Source: Hydrotalea flava (GTDB taxonomy: Bacteria > Bacteroidota > Bacteroidia > Chitinophagales > Chitinophagaceae). From it: 33,454 bases of DNA. Every line of letters begins with the position of its first letter. The stretch's first letter is position 1. Under the pieces are notes generated by a model that saw nothing but the letters and a program-made list of their open reading frames with translations, did no database searches and was not told the origin of the DNA. The translations under genes and the position numbers were made by a program. This document shows, in pieces, positions 1 to 8,590 of this stretch. The stretch lies in NCBI RefSeq assembly GCF_001623405.1, contig NZ_LUHG01000085.1:1-33454 (forward strand), in the 5' to 3' direction.

Positions 1-2
1 GC

Positions 3-806
3 GAACAACATGCCGCTACACTCAGTGCAGGACTTGCAACACAAGGTATGCGGGTGTATTGCAATATTTATTCATCATTCATGCAAAGGGCATACGATCA
101 GGTGGTGCATGATATTGCCATTCAAAAATTGCCGGTAGTGCTTTGTTTAGACAGAGCCGGACTGGTAGGCGAAGATGGCCCTACCCATCATGGTTGTTAT
201 GATATTCCGTATTTCCGTTGTATTCCCAACATGGTTATCAGTGCCCCCATGAATGAACAGGAATTGCGCAACTTAATGTACACCGCACAATTGCCTTCTA
301 CACAAATGCCATTTGTAATACGATACCCAAGGGGCGAAGGTGTAATGCCCAACTGGAAAACACCATTTGAAGCGATTACTATTGGAAAAGGAAGAAAATT
401 AAAAGATGGAAAAGAGCTTGCCATACTTTCAATTGGCCATCCGGGTAATTTTGTTCAGGCTGCTATACGCCAGTTAAGAACAGAAGGTATTGACCCTGCA
501 CATTATGATTTACGTTTTGTAAAACCAATTGATGAAGCTTTACTGCACGAAGTTTTTCAACGCTACAATAAAATAATAACTGTTGAAGATGGCGCCATTA
601 CAGGCGGTTTTGGTAGCGCCGTATTAGAATTTATGGCCGACCATCAGTATCAGGCAACAATTGTTCGATTGGGAATACCCGACAGATTAGTTGAACATGG
701 AACTTTAAAAGAGTTGCACAAAGAGTGTGGTTACGATGCAGAAGGTATAGCCATTGCTGCACGAAATTTGTTGCACGAAAAAGTATCTGTAAGTGTAATG
801 CAATAA
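3..806 (+). CDS. dxs: 1-deoxy-D-xylulose-5-phosphate synthase, C-terminal part (5' end outside window)
   Basis: DXS condenses pyruvate and glyceraldehyde-3-phosphate, using thiamine diphosphate, in the first step of the MEP isoprenoid pathway in the cytosol. The reading frame is already open at base 3 and begins with EQHAATLSAGLA. This matches the family's AEQHAVT motif, whose Glu assists ThDP activation, so only the pyrimidine-binding and C-terminal transketolase domains are here. Other family landmarks are YSSFMQRAYDQVVHD, LDRAGLVGEDGPTHHG, RYPRGEG and VEDGAITGGFGSAV. The first ATG inside the window (base 48) is internal and is not the start. Roughly the first 370 residues lie upstream. The gene converges on the PTPS gene with a 47-base gap and no clear terminator. 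The identification is secure. Confidence 0.96.
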   Translation, partial: EQHAATLSAGLATQGMRVYCNIYSSFMQRAYDQVVHDIAIQKLPVVLCLDRAGLVGEDGPTHHGCYDIPYFRCIPNMVISAPMNEQELRNLMYTAQLPSTQMPFVIRYPRGEGVMPNWKTPFEAITIGKGRKLKDGKELAILSIGHPGNFVQAAIRQLRTEGIDPAHYDLRFVKPIDEALLHEVFQRYNKIITVEDGAITGGFGSAVLEFMADHQYQATIVRLGIPDRLVEHGTLKELHKECGYDAEGIAIAARNLLHEKVSVSVMQ

Positions 807-853
807 TTCAAACCGAAATGTGCAGCATCATACCTTTGCCTGCAATTCCGCTA

Positions 854-1264
854 TTAATCACCAAAATATTCTACATATATTCTGGCGGTTTCATACAATT
901 TAATGCAATGCAATTGTACGATATCCGGTAAATAAGGAGCCAATTGCTGCCAAATGGCAACAGCCAAATTTTCGGTGCTGCACATTTTTCCCTGCATAAA
1001 ATCTACATCCAAATTCAGATTTTTATGATCTAATTTATCAATCACCCGGGTTTTAATTAACTGACTTAGCTTTTTAACATCATACAAAAAACCGGTATCA
1101 GGGTCGGGCATGCCTTTAATGGTTACATATAAATCGTAGTTATGCCCATGCCAGTTTTCATTGGCACAAAGGCCAAATACTTGTTCATTCTTTTCTCTGC
1201 TCCAGTTGGGATTGTAGAGTTTATGTGCTGCATTAAAATGCTCCTGACGGGTTAAATATACCAT
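854..1264 (-). CDS. queD: 6-pyruvoyl-tetrahydropterin synthase / 6-carboxytetrahydropterin synthase family protein
   Basis: This 136-residue protein is a complete PTPS/QueD-fold enzyme acting on dihydroneopterin triphosphate, for queuosine (QueD) or biopterin-type pterins. The zinc ligands are visible: His14 in FNAAHKL, and His39 and His41 in HGHNYDL. Cys33 is the catalytic cysteine, with Asp81-His82 and Glu127 as probable partners. The Cys-to-HGH spacing is five residues (C-x5-HGH), as in mammalian-type PTPS, and not the C-x3-HGH of E. coli QueD. The exact product is therefore open, and the gene symbol is a family-level guess. No other queuosine gene lies nearby. A good Bacteroidetes promoter lies just upstream, so it is probably monocistronic. 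Confidence 0.85.
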   Translation of the reverse strand: MVYLTRQEHFNAAHKLYNPNWSREKNEQVFGLCANENWHGHNYDLYVTIKGMPDPDTGFLYDVKKLSQLIKTRVIDKLDHKNLNLDVDFMQGKMCSTENLAVAIWQQLAPYLPDIVQLHCIKLYETARIYVEYFGD

Positions 1265-1284
1265 TCTACACCATTATTTACCGG

Positions 1285-1315
1285 CAAAGGTAATATTTGC
1301 AAGGTTATATTTCAA
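1285..1315 (-). promoter_or_regulatory. Bacteroidetes-type promoter for the PTPS/QueD gene
   Basis: On the minus strand TACCTTTG (1285-1292) matches the TAnnTTTG -7 element. A TTG (1313-1315) lies 20 bases further upstream, matching the -33 element. The -7 box ends 20 bases before the start codon. Assigned from the consensus alone. Confidence 0.6.
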
Positions 1316-1335
1316 CCGGGTGGCGCCAACAGACT

Positions 1336-2595
1336 TTATTCTGAATACTTAGTTGATTGCGCAAAATACCATGTATTTACCGTATTATGTATTCCTTCAA
1401 TCACTACTTTATAAAAATTGCTGTGTGGTTGTTGCAGTGGAATTGAAAAAACCTGTTGCTTATTGGAAATAGTTCCTGCAAAATGATAAGTATCCACATC
1501 CCCGGAATTAAAATAATTAGTGGTTGTCCAATAAATTTTAACGGGTTCATGGGCAGAAAATGATTGCCAATGCACCACCAATGAATCGTTTTGCAGCATT
1601 ACCGAAGGGTGCGCAACCGAAACCGGACCCAGCATTGGCACACCATCCAATTCATATTGCATGGCAGTGGGAATAGGCACCTCCATAAAACGAGCAATGG
1701 TTGGAAAAATATCTACCACAGCAGGTTCATCCTTTTTGGCATATTTATTCAATTGCTTCGTATTCATTACCATCCAGGTCGTTCTTTCTCTTTCTGACTG
1801 CCCACCATGGTTTCGTCCGGTTTGTGCATCACGGCCATGATCGGTCGTTAAAATCAGCAACCACTTATCATTAAAATGTTTTTCCCGATATAGAATAGCC
1901 TGCCAAATTTTACCCATTTGGGTATCTAAATATGATACGGCCTGTTTAAATATATCGCCGGTGCCATGCATATGCCCCATATCATCTGTATATTCCAGAT
2001 ATACCCATGAAGCATCCGGACCTGAGCTACGTATAACACTGTCTGCTTTCGCCACAACGGTTTCATCAATCAAATGCATGTAATGATGGGCAGCATCATG
2101 CGGAAACTGCTTTGTATCTAATTCATATCCATCAAAATGAATATCGACCTTAAAATTGCCTGCAGCCGGTAATTCATCACCCAATAATTTGGTTCTATTA
2201 TCTAACCAACTGGAAAATACGGCTACTATTTTTTCGGGATTTTGATCCTTGAGGAAACGCAATATATTGAGATAATGATAATTAGGATTTTTAATACCAT
2301 TGGTAAATACATTGTGTTTGTAAGCCCAGGTGCCTGTTAATAAATTATTGTAGCCCGGTGCTGAAATAGTAGGCATTTGCGAATAAGTATTGGGAATACC
2401 ACCTGTAAAAGAACGAATATACGTACCTGCCTGAATAATGGAATCAATAGCAGGTTTAGTAACCGACTCCATTACATCGGCCGGTATGCCATCTGCAATT
2501 ACAAACAATACTTTAGGCTGTTTCTGTTGTGCAAAAAGCATGGAATTTATTGAACATAGCAGAAAGAACAAACAACTGATTTTACTTATTTTCAT
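1336..2595 (-). CDS. Secreted alkaline phosphatase superfamily protein (nucleotide pyrophosphatase/phosphodiesterase-like)
   Basis: The 419-residue protein starts with a signal peptide (KISKISCLFFLLCSINSML, probable cleavage after LFA), so it is exported to the periplasm or outer membrane. The core is the alkaline phosphatase/NPP metal-binding fold: Asp35 in FVIADGIP, the nucleophile region MPTISAPGYNNLLTG (75-88), EYTDDMGHMHGTGD with further metal ligands, and TTDHGRD near residue 252. Aligned with the NPP motif PTxTxPN, the nucleophile position is Ser78 where most members have Thr. The last 90 residues look like a beta-rich appended domain. The substrate is unknown; phosphodiesters or phosphonates are typical of the family. 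It is divergent from mqnB, with a 165-base intergenic region holding a possible operator. Confidence 0.8.
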   Translation of the reverse strand: MKISKISCLFFLLCSINSMLFAQQKQPKVLFVIADGIPADVMESVTKPAIDSIIQAGTYIRSFTGGIPNTYSQMPTISAPGYNNLLTGTWAYKHNVFTNGIKNPNYHYLNILRFLKDQNPEKIVAVFSSWLDNRTKLLGDELPAAGNFKVDIHFDGYELDTKQFPHDAAHHYMHLIDETVVAKADSVIRSSGPDASWVYLEYTDDMGHMHGTGDIFKQAVSYLDTQMGKIWQAILYREKHFNDKWLLILTTDHGRDAQTGRNHGGQSERERTTWMVMNTKQLNKYAKKDEPAVVDIFPTIARFMEVPIPTAMQYELDGVPMLGPVSVAHPSVMLQNDSLVVHWQSFSAHEPVKIYWTTTNYFNSGDVDTYHFAGTISNKQQVFSIPLQQPHSNFYKVVIEGIHNTVNTWYFAQSTKYSE

Positions 2596-2650
2596 AACAA
2601 AGAATAATAGCTAAAATTCACGATTAAAGAGGAAACAGCTTTGTTATTTA

Positions 2651-2683
2651 ATTGTAAACAAACAAGTTGTAACCGGTTTACAA
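2651..2683. promoter_or_regulatory. Candidate operator: three TTGTAA half-sites between divergent genes
   Basis: TTGTAAAC (2652-2659) and TTGTAACC (2667-2674) are direct repeats. GTTTACAA (2676-2683) is their inverse, giving a TTGTAA-CCGGT-TTACAA dyad at 2667-2683. The site sits between the phosphatase (minus) and mqnB (plus) starts. No exact TAnnTTTG box was found for either gene here, so promoter placement is uncertain. Binding by a regulator is inference. Confidence 0.35.
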
Positions 2684-2760
2684 ACTTTAATTTTACAATC
2701 TGTATACCGTTTTGTCACAGATAAACGTGAAATGAAATTTAAACACTAAAAAAAATTTGC

Positions 2761-3417
2761 ATGAAGATTTGGATAACAGCAGCCACCCCTTTTGAAATAC
2801 GAATGGCAAAAGAAACTTTACAAAATAAACAGTATCAAAATATTGCAGCGCTGCATTTTGTAACAACCGGTGTGGGTATGCTTTTATCTGCCGTGCAATT
2901 AACCAAACTGGTTTTAACAGAGCAGCCGGATTTTATTATTCAGGCCGGTATTGCAGGTACCTTTCACTCCAACCTACCATCTGCAGAAATAGTAGTCGTA
3001 AAAAAAGAAATTTTAGGCGATACCGGTGTAATGGAACAGAACCAATGGAAAGATATGTTTGATTTGGGATTGATATCCGGAAATATCCCTCCCTTTGAAA
3101 ATGGATGCATCCCCAATCCTAATTTAAAACAATGGAATATTACTGCATTACCGGAGGTTAGCGGCATTTCGGTGAACGAAATTTCAACACAACCGCAATA
3201 TATTGCACAGATGAACAGCAAATATGCACCTGATATAGAAACCATGGAAGGGGCAGCTTTGCATTATGTTGCCGGCACTTTTAATATTCCTTATCTGCAA
3301 ATCAGAGCCATTTCGAATATTGTAGGAGAAAGAGATAAACAAAAATGGGCCATACAAGAAGCATTAGAAACATTGAATAAATCACTAATACATTATATTG
3401 AGGCTTTAGATAAATAA
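2761..3417 (+). CDS. mqnB: Futalosine hydrolase
   Basis: MqnB cleaves futalosine to hypoxanthine and dehypoxanthine futalosine in the futalosine route to menaquinone. The 218-residue product has the nucleoside phosphorylase/hydrolase fold: an N-terminal strand KIWITAATPFEI, FVTTGVGM, the QAGIAGTF loop near residue 62, the purine-site ETMEGAALHYVAG, and the terminal RAISNIVGERDKQKW with the family's Asp. MTA/SAH nucleosidase (MtnN) is the main alternative. The short form, and the neighbouring mqnD 41 bases downstream on the same strand, decide for MqnB. The start follows a long A-rich stretch with no Shine-Dalgarno site. Confidence 0.9.
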   Translation: MKIWITAATPFEIRMAKETLQNKQYQNIAALHFVTTGVGMLLSAVQLTKLVLTEQPDFIIQAGIAGTFHSNLPSAEIVVVKKEILGDTGVMEQNQWKDMFDLGLISGNIPPFENGCIPNPNLKQWNITALPEVSGISVNEISTQPQYIAQMNSKYAPDIETMEGAALHYVAGTFNIPYLQIRAISNIVGERDKQKWAIQEALETLNKSLIHYIEALDK

Positions 3418-3458
3418 AGTTTTGAATGTACTAACTGAATAAAAAAGAATTGTACACC

Positions 3459-4301
3459 ATGAAATACACATTTGGATTTTCGCCCTGCCCCAACGATACA
3501 TTTATTTTTGATGCATTGGTGAATCATAAAATTGATACAAAGGGAATTGAATTTGATGTAATATTAGAAGATGTAGAAACATTAAATAGATGGGCTATTG
3601 AAAAAAAATTAGACTTTTCGAAAATTAGTTATGGTGTGCTACCTGCGGTTTCGCCTTACTACTGGTTGCTGCAAAGCGGTGGTGCATTGGGAAAGGGAGT
3701 AGGACCATTGTTAATTAGTTTACCCGGTAATAATGCCATCCAAACGCATCCTGAAACAGCCACAGTAGCTATTCCCGGCGAAAACACCACTGCACATCTT
3801 TTGTTTTCATTAGCTTACCCTACTATTAGCAATAAAAAAATGATGGTTTTTCATGAAATAGAAACAGCAGTATTAACCGGCAAAGTAGATGCAGGTGTTA
3901 TTATTCATGAAAACAGATTTACTTATCAGAAAAAAGGTTTAATAAAGCTAAAAGATCTGGGCGAATATTGGGAAAGCGCAACTGGAGCTCCCATCCCTTT
4001 AGGAGGTATTATTGCCAAAAGAACTTTGCCAACAGCATTGCTATTGCAGATAGATGCATTGATACAGGAAAGTGTGGCATATGCCTATCAAAAACACCAT
4101 CAAACACTGGCTGATTTTGTACAACAACATGCGCAGGAAATGCAACCCCACATCATGCGCCAGCATATTGATTTGTATGTAAATGATTATTCATTTGCTT
4201 TGGGTACAAACGGGAAAAAAGCTGTTGCAACTTTATTAAAAATATATGCTGATATGCACCATAGCGCTATGCCATTGCTGCAGGATGTATGCATTGCATA
4301 A
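3459..4301 (+). CDS. mqnD: 1,4-dihydroxy-6-naphthoate synthase
   Basis: MqnD converts cyclic dehypoxanthine futalosine to 1,4-dihydroxy-6-naphthoate in the futalosine menaquinone pathway. The 280-residue protein has the periplasmic-binding-protein-like fold of the MqnA/MqnD family: FGFSPCPNDTFIFDAL at the N-terminus, a VETLNRWA segment, KISYGVLPA, a GEN loop (IPGENTTAHLLF), VDAGVIIHENRFTYQ and GAPIPLGGI. The ATG at 3459 is preferred over a TTG three codons upstream because the family begins directly with this strand. It forms a probable operon with mqnB. It ends 14 bases from the convergent photolyase gene, leaving no room for an independent terminator. Confidence 0.92.
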   Translation: MKYTFGFSPCPNDTFIFDALVNHKIDTKGIEFDVILEDVETLNRWAIEKKLDFSKISYGVLPAVSPYYWLLQSGGALGKGVGPLLISLPGNNAIQTHPETATVAIPGENTTAHLLFSLAYPTISNKKMMVFHEIETAVLTGKVDAGVIIHENRFTYQKKGLIKLKDLGEYWESATGAPIPLGGIIAKRTLPTALLLQIDALIQESVAYAYQKHHQTLADFVQQHAQEMQPHIMRQHIDLYVNDYSFALGTNGKKAVATLLKIYADMHHSAMPLLQDVCIA

Positions 4302-4315
4302 TTTCATACAATTAG

Positions 4316-5632
4316 CTACTCCTTTTTATATTTTAGTACCGCACCATAAACTTGCAATGCCCGTTCACGGGCCATTTCGTGCTGCACAATTGGAGCCGGA
4401 TATTCAAAACTATTCAGCTCCGGTATCCACTTATTGATATACGCTAAATTTTTATCGAACTTTTCGGTTTGCAAAGCAGGATTAAATATTCTGAAATAAG
4501 GTGCTGCATCGCAACCACTGCCTGCCGCCCACTGCCATCCGCCGTTATTGGCAGCAAAATCATAATCCAATAGCTTTTCTGCAAAATAAGCTTCACCCCA
4601 ACGCCAGTCAATCAGCAAATGCTTGGTTAAAAAAGAAGCTACAATCATTCTAACCCGGTTATGCATATAACCGGTGGCATTTAGTTCACGCATACCCGCG
4701 TCTACAATAGGATAACCGGTTTTACCGGCACACCATTTTTCAAATGCTGCTTCATTATTGCTCCATTCAATTTGATCATAAATGGGCTTAAAAGCCTTCC
4801 CTGTCCTAACATGCGGAAAATGGTATAAAATGGAATGATAAAAATCGCGCCATATCAATTCATTTAAAAAAACCTCATTCAGTTGCTGTGCTTTTGCAGC
4901 CAGCATACGAATACTGATGGTGCCAAAGCGCAAATGAATGCCCAGCCTGGAAGTGCCATTTACAGCCGGAAAATTGCGTTGCAGATTATATTTTGCTATC
5001 AGGCCCTCATTGAGTTGTTGCGATGGAATGGGTATATCTGCTGCATGGAATCCCATTTCCGCTAAAGTAGGTATGGTATGTTCGGCCGACTGAAAAAAAC
5101 GAGTCATATCCCGGCCCGATGGGTAAGATTTTAAATGAAAAGATTGCAATAATGCTTTCCACTTTCGGCTGTATGGAGTAAAAACAGTATAAGGCTTTCC
5201 ATCTTCTTTCACCACTTCACTCCCATCAAAAATTATCTGATCTTTAAAAGAATGAAATGCAGCACCTTCCTGGCGCAGAAAATTGGCAATGCCGGCATCC
5301 CTTTCAATAGCATATTGTTCGTAATCTGTATTGGTATACACCGATTGTATGCTAAAATTTTCAGACAATTGTTGAAACACCTGTAACGGTGAGCCGTAGT
5401 ACACCCACATGCCACTGCCATTGCGCATCAACTGCCGGTGCATGTTTGTGATTACTGAATGTATAAACTGCACCCTTGCATCATTTCTGTTGGTAAGTTT
5501 ATCTAAAATATGGGTATCAAATATAAACAGAGGTATAACGGGATGGGGCTGACGAAACGCATGATATAACGCTGCATTATCTTCAAAACGCAAATCCCTT
5601 CTAAACCACATAATAGCTACTTCCTGTTTCAT
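4316..5632 (-). CDS. phrB: Deoxyribodipyrimidine photolyase (cryptochrome/photolyase family)
   Basis: Light-driven repair of cyclobutane pyrimidine dimers in DNA, with FAD as cofactor. The 438-residue protein has the N-terminal antenna-binding alpha/beta domain (IMWFRRDLRFEDN, residues 7-19) and the C-terminal FAD domain (about 225-430). The FAD domain shows LNELIWRDFY, GYPIVDAGMRELNATGYMHNRVRM, and DYDFAANNGGWQWAAGSGCDAAPYFRIFNP. Trp300 in FEKWCAG and Trp366/Trp368 are likely electron-transfer residues. The length and motifs fit a class I CPD photolyase; a cryptochrome-like role cannot be excluded. It lies 43 bases downstream of the class IV aminotransferase on the same strand, so cotranscription is likely. 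Confidence 0.9.
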   Translation of the reverse strand: MKQEVAIMWFRRDLRFEDNAALYHAFRQPHPVIPLFIFDTHILDKLTNRNDARVQFIHSVITNMHRQLMRNGSGMWVYYGSPLQVFQQLSENFSIQSVYTNTDYEQYAIERDAGIANFLRQEGAAFHSFKDQIIFDGSEVVKEDGKPYTVFTPYSRKWKALLQSFHLKSYPSGRDMTRFFQSAEHTIPTLAEMGFHAADIPIPSQQLNEGLIAKYNLQRNFPAVNGTSRLGIHLRFGTISIRMLAAKAQQLNEVFLNELIWRDFYHSILYHFPHVRTGKAFKPIYDQIEWSNNEAAFEKWCAGKTGYPIVDAGMRELNATGYMHNRVRMIVASFLTKHLLIDWRWGEAYFAEKLLDYDFAANNGGWQWAAGSGCDAAPYFRIFNPALQTEKFDKNLAYINKWIPELNSFEYPAPIVQHEMARERALQVYGAVLKYKKE

Positions 5633-5675
5633 AATAACAATATTGAACGATTCAACAAGCAGCCATACAAATTGT

Positions 5676-6530
5676 TTAAATAGCCCAGACAGGCGCTATA
5701 AATTTTTTGTACAGTAATGGAGCTGTTTGTGTTTTATAATGTACATTATCCACTTCCTTTACCCATTTAATACCGTAGATGGCATTGGTAAAAAACACCT
5801 CAGAAGCGTTGCGTACATCATCTGGCGAAATGGTTGTTTCTTCTACAGGAATATTGTCAGCACGCAGGCATTTCAATAAATATTTCCGCATAATACCACC
5901 TATGCACCCCTCGGTAATGGCAGGCGTTTTAATAATGCCATCCTGAATAATAAATACATTGGCAATGGTTGCATCTGCAACATTGCCTTGCGCATTCAAT
6001 ACCAATGCATCATTCAACTTTTTTTCCTTAGCCCAATAAGCGGCCATGGCATAACACAAATAATTATTGCTTTTTATATGTGAGTAGGCATCATTAATTT
6101 TTCTTGCATCGGTATATATGCCGGTAACAAGTCCATTTTCATTCAGTTGATTATTGGCACTGTTCAAATCCCAGGACTGTATCACATAGTTAGGAAAATC
6201 ATTTTCAGGATCATATAAACCACCCTCACCACGGGCAATGGTAATACGAATACGTGCGGCTTTTTTATGATGATTTTTTTTTACTAATTCTATAATCTGT
6301 TCATGAAAAGCATCGGTTATAAAGTAATTGGGGCGATTAAAATGCAATTGCTGCAGCGATACAAATAATCTTTCTAAATGCATAGCCTGCAGGCATATTT
6401 TGCCATTCAGCATTTTTAGTGTTTCAAAACAGCCATCGCCATATCTAAATGAACGATTGCTTACAGAAATTACTGATTTTTCGTTTTTATACAATTTTCC
6501 ATTGTAATTAAAGTAGCCGTCCGGTTGCAT
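5676..6530 (-). CDS. Aminotransferase class IV (4-amino-4-deoxychorismate lyase / branched-chain aminotransferase-like)
   Basis: PLP fold type IV enzyme of 284 residues. The start FNYNGKLY, then VSNRSFRYGDGCFETLKMLNGK (24-44) and HLERL (51-55), are typical. The PLP lysine is probably Lys153 in HIKSNNYLCY. The cofactor phosphate region reads GNVADATIANVFI, with Asp185 where most relatives have Glu, and the C-terminal TEGCIGGIMRKYLL loop is present. Length and sequence suit PabC (folate synthesis) at least as well as IlvE or D-amino acid aminotransferase. No pabA or pabB is nearby, so no gene symbol is given. It is divergent from the Nif3-like gene with only 51 bases between starts. Confidence 0.82.
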   Translation of the reverse strand: MQPDGYFNYNGKLYKNEKSVISVSNRSFRYGDGCFETLKMLNGKICLQAMHLERLFVSLQQLHFNRPNYFITDAFHEQIIELVKKNHHKKAARIRITIARGEGGLYDPENDFPNYVIQSWDLNSANNQLNENGLVTGIYTDARKINDAYSHIKSNNYLCYAMAAYWAKEKKLNDALVLNAQGNVADATIANVFIIQDGIIKTPAITEGCIGGIMRKYLLKCLRADNIPVEETTISPDDVRNASEVFFTNAIYGIKWVKEVDNVHYKTQTAPLLYKKFIAPVWAI

Positions 6531-6581
6531 ATCCTAAATTTAGTTTAGTTTTATTTTGCCGCTTAATTAATACTTTTTTTT

Positions 6582-7691
6582 ATGAAAATAGGAGAAATTA
6601 CACAAACGTTAGAAGATTTTGCAGCACCGGCTTATCAGGAATCTTACGACAATGCCGGATTATTGGTTGGAAATTCTGCAGAGGAGTGCACCGGTGTACT
6701 TTGTACGTTAGATGTAACCGAAGCAGTAATTCAGGAAGCACATGACCGGAAATGCAACTTAGTGGTAGCCCATCATCCCATTATTTTTAAGGGTTTACAA
6801 AAAATTACCGGCTCTAATTATGTAGAGCGAACCATTATAAAAGCCATTCAGCAAAATATTGCTATTTATGCCATACACACCAATTTAGACAATGTAATTA
6901 ACGGTGTAAATGGTATACTGGCCACCAAATTGGGTTTAACAAATACTCAAATTTTATTACCCAAACCCAATACATTGAACAAATTGTACACTTTTGTACC
7001 CAAAGCCTATGCTGAAAAAATAAAAAACGCCCTATTTGAAGCCGGAGCCGGCAATATTGGTGCATACAGCGAATGCAGTTTTAGTACCGGGGGAACGGGA
7101 ACTTTTAAAGCAGGCACAGGAACCACTCCATTTGTAGGCAATATTGGTGAAAGGCATTTAGAACCGGAAGAAAAAATTGAAGTAATTTTTCCGGCTGTAC
7201 TACAACCCGCTATTATGGAAGCATTATGGAAAGCGCATCCTTATGAAGAAGTAGCTTATGATGTGGTTCCTTTGCTCAATCATTTTAATCAGGTAGGCAG
7301 TGGCATTATAGGCAGTTTACCCCATCCGGTTGAAGAAACTGCATTTTTAGAAAAAATAAAGCATTTATTGAAGGTGCCTGTAATAAAACATACCCGATTA
7401 TTGGGAAAACCCATTCAAAAAGTGGCTATTTGTGGCGGAGCAGGCAGCTTTTTAACCCAACGGGCAATTGCTGCTAGTGCCGATATATTTATTACTGCCG
7501 ATGTAAAATACCACGATTTTTTTGAAGCCAACAACGCTATTATTATAGCCGATGTGGGCCATTGGGAAAGTGAGCAATTTACAATTGATTTATTGGAGGC
7601 GGTTTTACAAACCAAATTCCCTACCTTTGCCGTCCTTAAAAGTAAGGTAAGTACCAATCCTATACAATATTTTTATAAAAGTTTTTTATAA
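6582..7691 (+). CDS. Nif3-like dinuclear metal center protein (YbgI/DUF34, long form with inserted domain)
   Basis: The 369-residue protein is the long DUF34/NIF3 form, in which a CutA/PII-like domain (about 125-235) interrupts the two halves of the metal-binding fold. Visible metal ligands are His64-His65 in VVAHHPIIFKG, Asp103 in HTNLDNVINGVN, and His327 and Glu331 in VGHWESEQ. The molecular role of the family is not settled; GTP cyclohydrolase-like or metal-insertion roles have been proposed, so none is assigned. The zinc-ribbon gene follows 118 bases downstream on the same strand, an arrangement I recall as common in Bacteroidetes, suggesting an operon. Confidence 0.9.
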   Translation: MKIGEITQTLEDFAAPAYQESYDNAGLLVGNSAEECTGVLCTLDVTEAVIQEAHDRKCNLVVAHHPIIFKGLQKITGSNYVERTIIKAIQQNIAIYAIHTNLDNVINGVNGILATKLGLTNTQILLPKPNTLNKLYTFVPKAYAEKIKNALFEAGAGNIGAYSECSFSTGGTGTFKAGTGTTPFVGNIGERHLEPEEKIEVIFPAVLQPAIMEALWKAHPYEEVAYDVVPLLNHFNQVGSGIIGSLPHPVEETAFLEKIKHLLKVPVIKHTRLLGKPIQKVAICGGAGSFLTQRAIAASADIFITADVKYHDFFEANNAIIIADVGHWESEQFTIDLLEAVLQTKFPTFAVLKSKVSTNPIQYFYKSFL

Positions 7692-7809
7692 AACGTATCG
7701 CTGCCAAGCCAACCGAACGATGAACGGAATGCGACGCAACGAAAGCAACATGGGGGTTGATACAGCCGGTACCATAAAACTATTAAACACAAAAAACACA
7801 ATACAAAAT

Positions 7810-8565
7810 ATGGCAACAGCTAAAGAATTTTCTGTAGAAGAAAAACTGGTAGGCCTTATTAAGCTGCAAAAAATTGACAGCAAATTAGATGAATTTGAAA
7901 TTTTGAAAGGCGAATTACCCATTGAAGTGAGTGATTTGGAAGATGAAATTGCCGGCATTTTAAGCAGAAAAAACAGGATTGAAGAAGAAATTAATGGCAT
8001 TTCTGAATTTATTGAACAAAAGAAACTGGCTATCACCGAAAGTGAGGCCATGATTAAAAAGTACGAGAAACAAAGCGATAATGTAAAAAACAGTCGCGAA
8101 TTTGAGGCCATCTCTAAAGAAATTGAAATGCAGCAGCTTGAAATTAAGCTGTGCGAAAAAAATATCAGGGATGCCAACGAAGAATTGGCCAATAAAGCAA
8201 AAGCTTTGGATGCTGCAAAAAAACAAATTGCAACCAAAGAGGGTATTTTAACCCACAAAAAGGGCGAGCTGGAAAAAATTATTGTTGAAACAGAAAAAGA
8301 AGAAAAACATTTTAAAAAGCTGAGCGAAGAAGCCCGTAAAGAAATTGATGAACGCTTGTTATACAGCTATGATCGTATTCGCAAAAACTACCGTAATGGA
8401 CTTGCTGTAGTTCCGGTTGAAAGAGATGCCTGTGGTGGTTGTTACAATGCCATACCCCCGCAACGCCAAAGCGAAATACGCATGCACAAAAAAGTAATTG
8501 TATGCGAAAACTGCGGCAGAATTTTAGTAGATGCCGACTTGAACGATTCGGTTGTAGCAAAATAA
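7810..8565 (+). CDS. Coiled-coil protein with C-terminal C4 zinc ribbon (zf-RING_7/CT398-like)
   Basis: The 251-residue protein is a long, highly charged, mostly helical coiled coil (about 10-190). A C4 zinc ribbon ends it, with Cys208/Cys211 (CGGC) and Cys232/Cys235 (CENC). This is the architecture of the CT398-like family, which is widespread and of uncertain function; some members have been linked to nucleic acid or secretion components. The frame is open further upstream, with ATGs at 7720 and 7729. MATAKEFSVEEKL at 7810 is where family members start, and the upstream 30 residues look non-coding. A strong terminator follows. Confidence 0.85.
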   Translation: MATAKEFSVEEKLVGLIKLQKIDSKLDEFEILKGELPIEVSDLEDEIAGILSRKNRIEEEINGISEFIEQKKLAITESEAMIKKYEKQSDNVKNSREFEAISKEIEMQQLEIKLCEKNIRDANEELANKAKALDAAKKQIATKEGILTHKKGELEKIIVETEKEEKHFKKLSEEARKEIDERLLYSYDRIRKNYRNGLAVVPVERDACGGCYNAIPPQRQSEIRMHKKVIVCENCGRILVDADLNDSVVAK

Positions 8566-8590
8566 AATATCTTAACTTTTTTATATCACA

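Noticed and set aside
2700-2760. Exact TAnnTTTG promoter box for mqnB
   Set aside because: The nearest matches (around TATACCGTTTTG and AAAATTTG) have wrong spacing or a wrong base, so no promoter was called.
7720-7809. N-terminal extension of the zinc-ribbon protein
   Set aside because: The 30 extra residues lack family character, and the family N-terminus fits the ATG at 7810.
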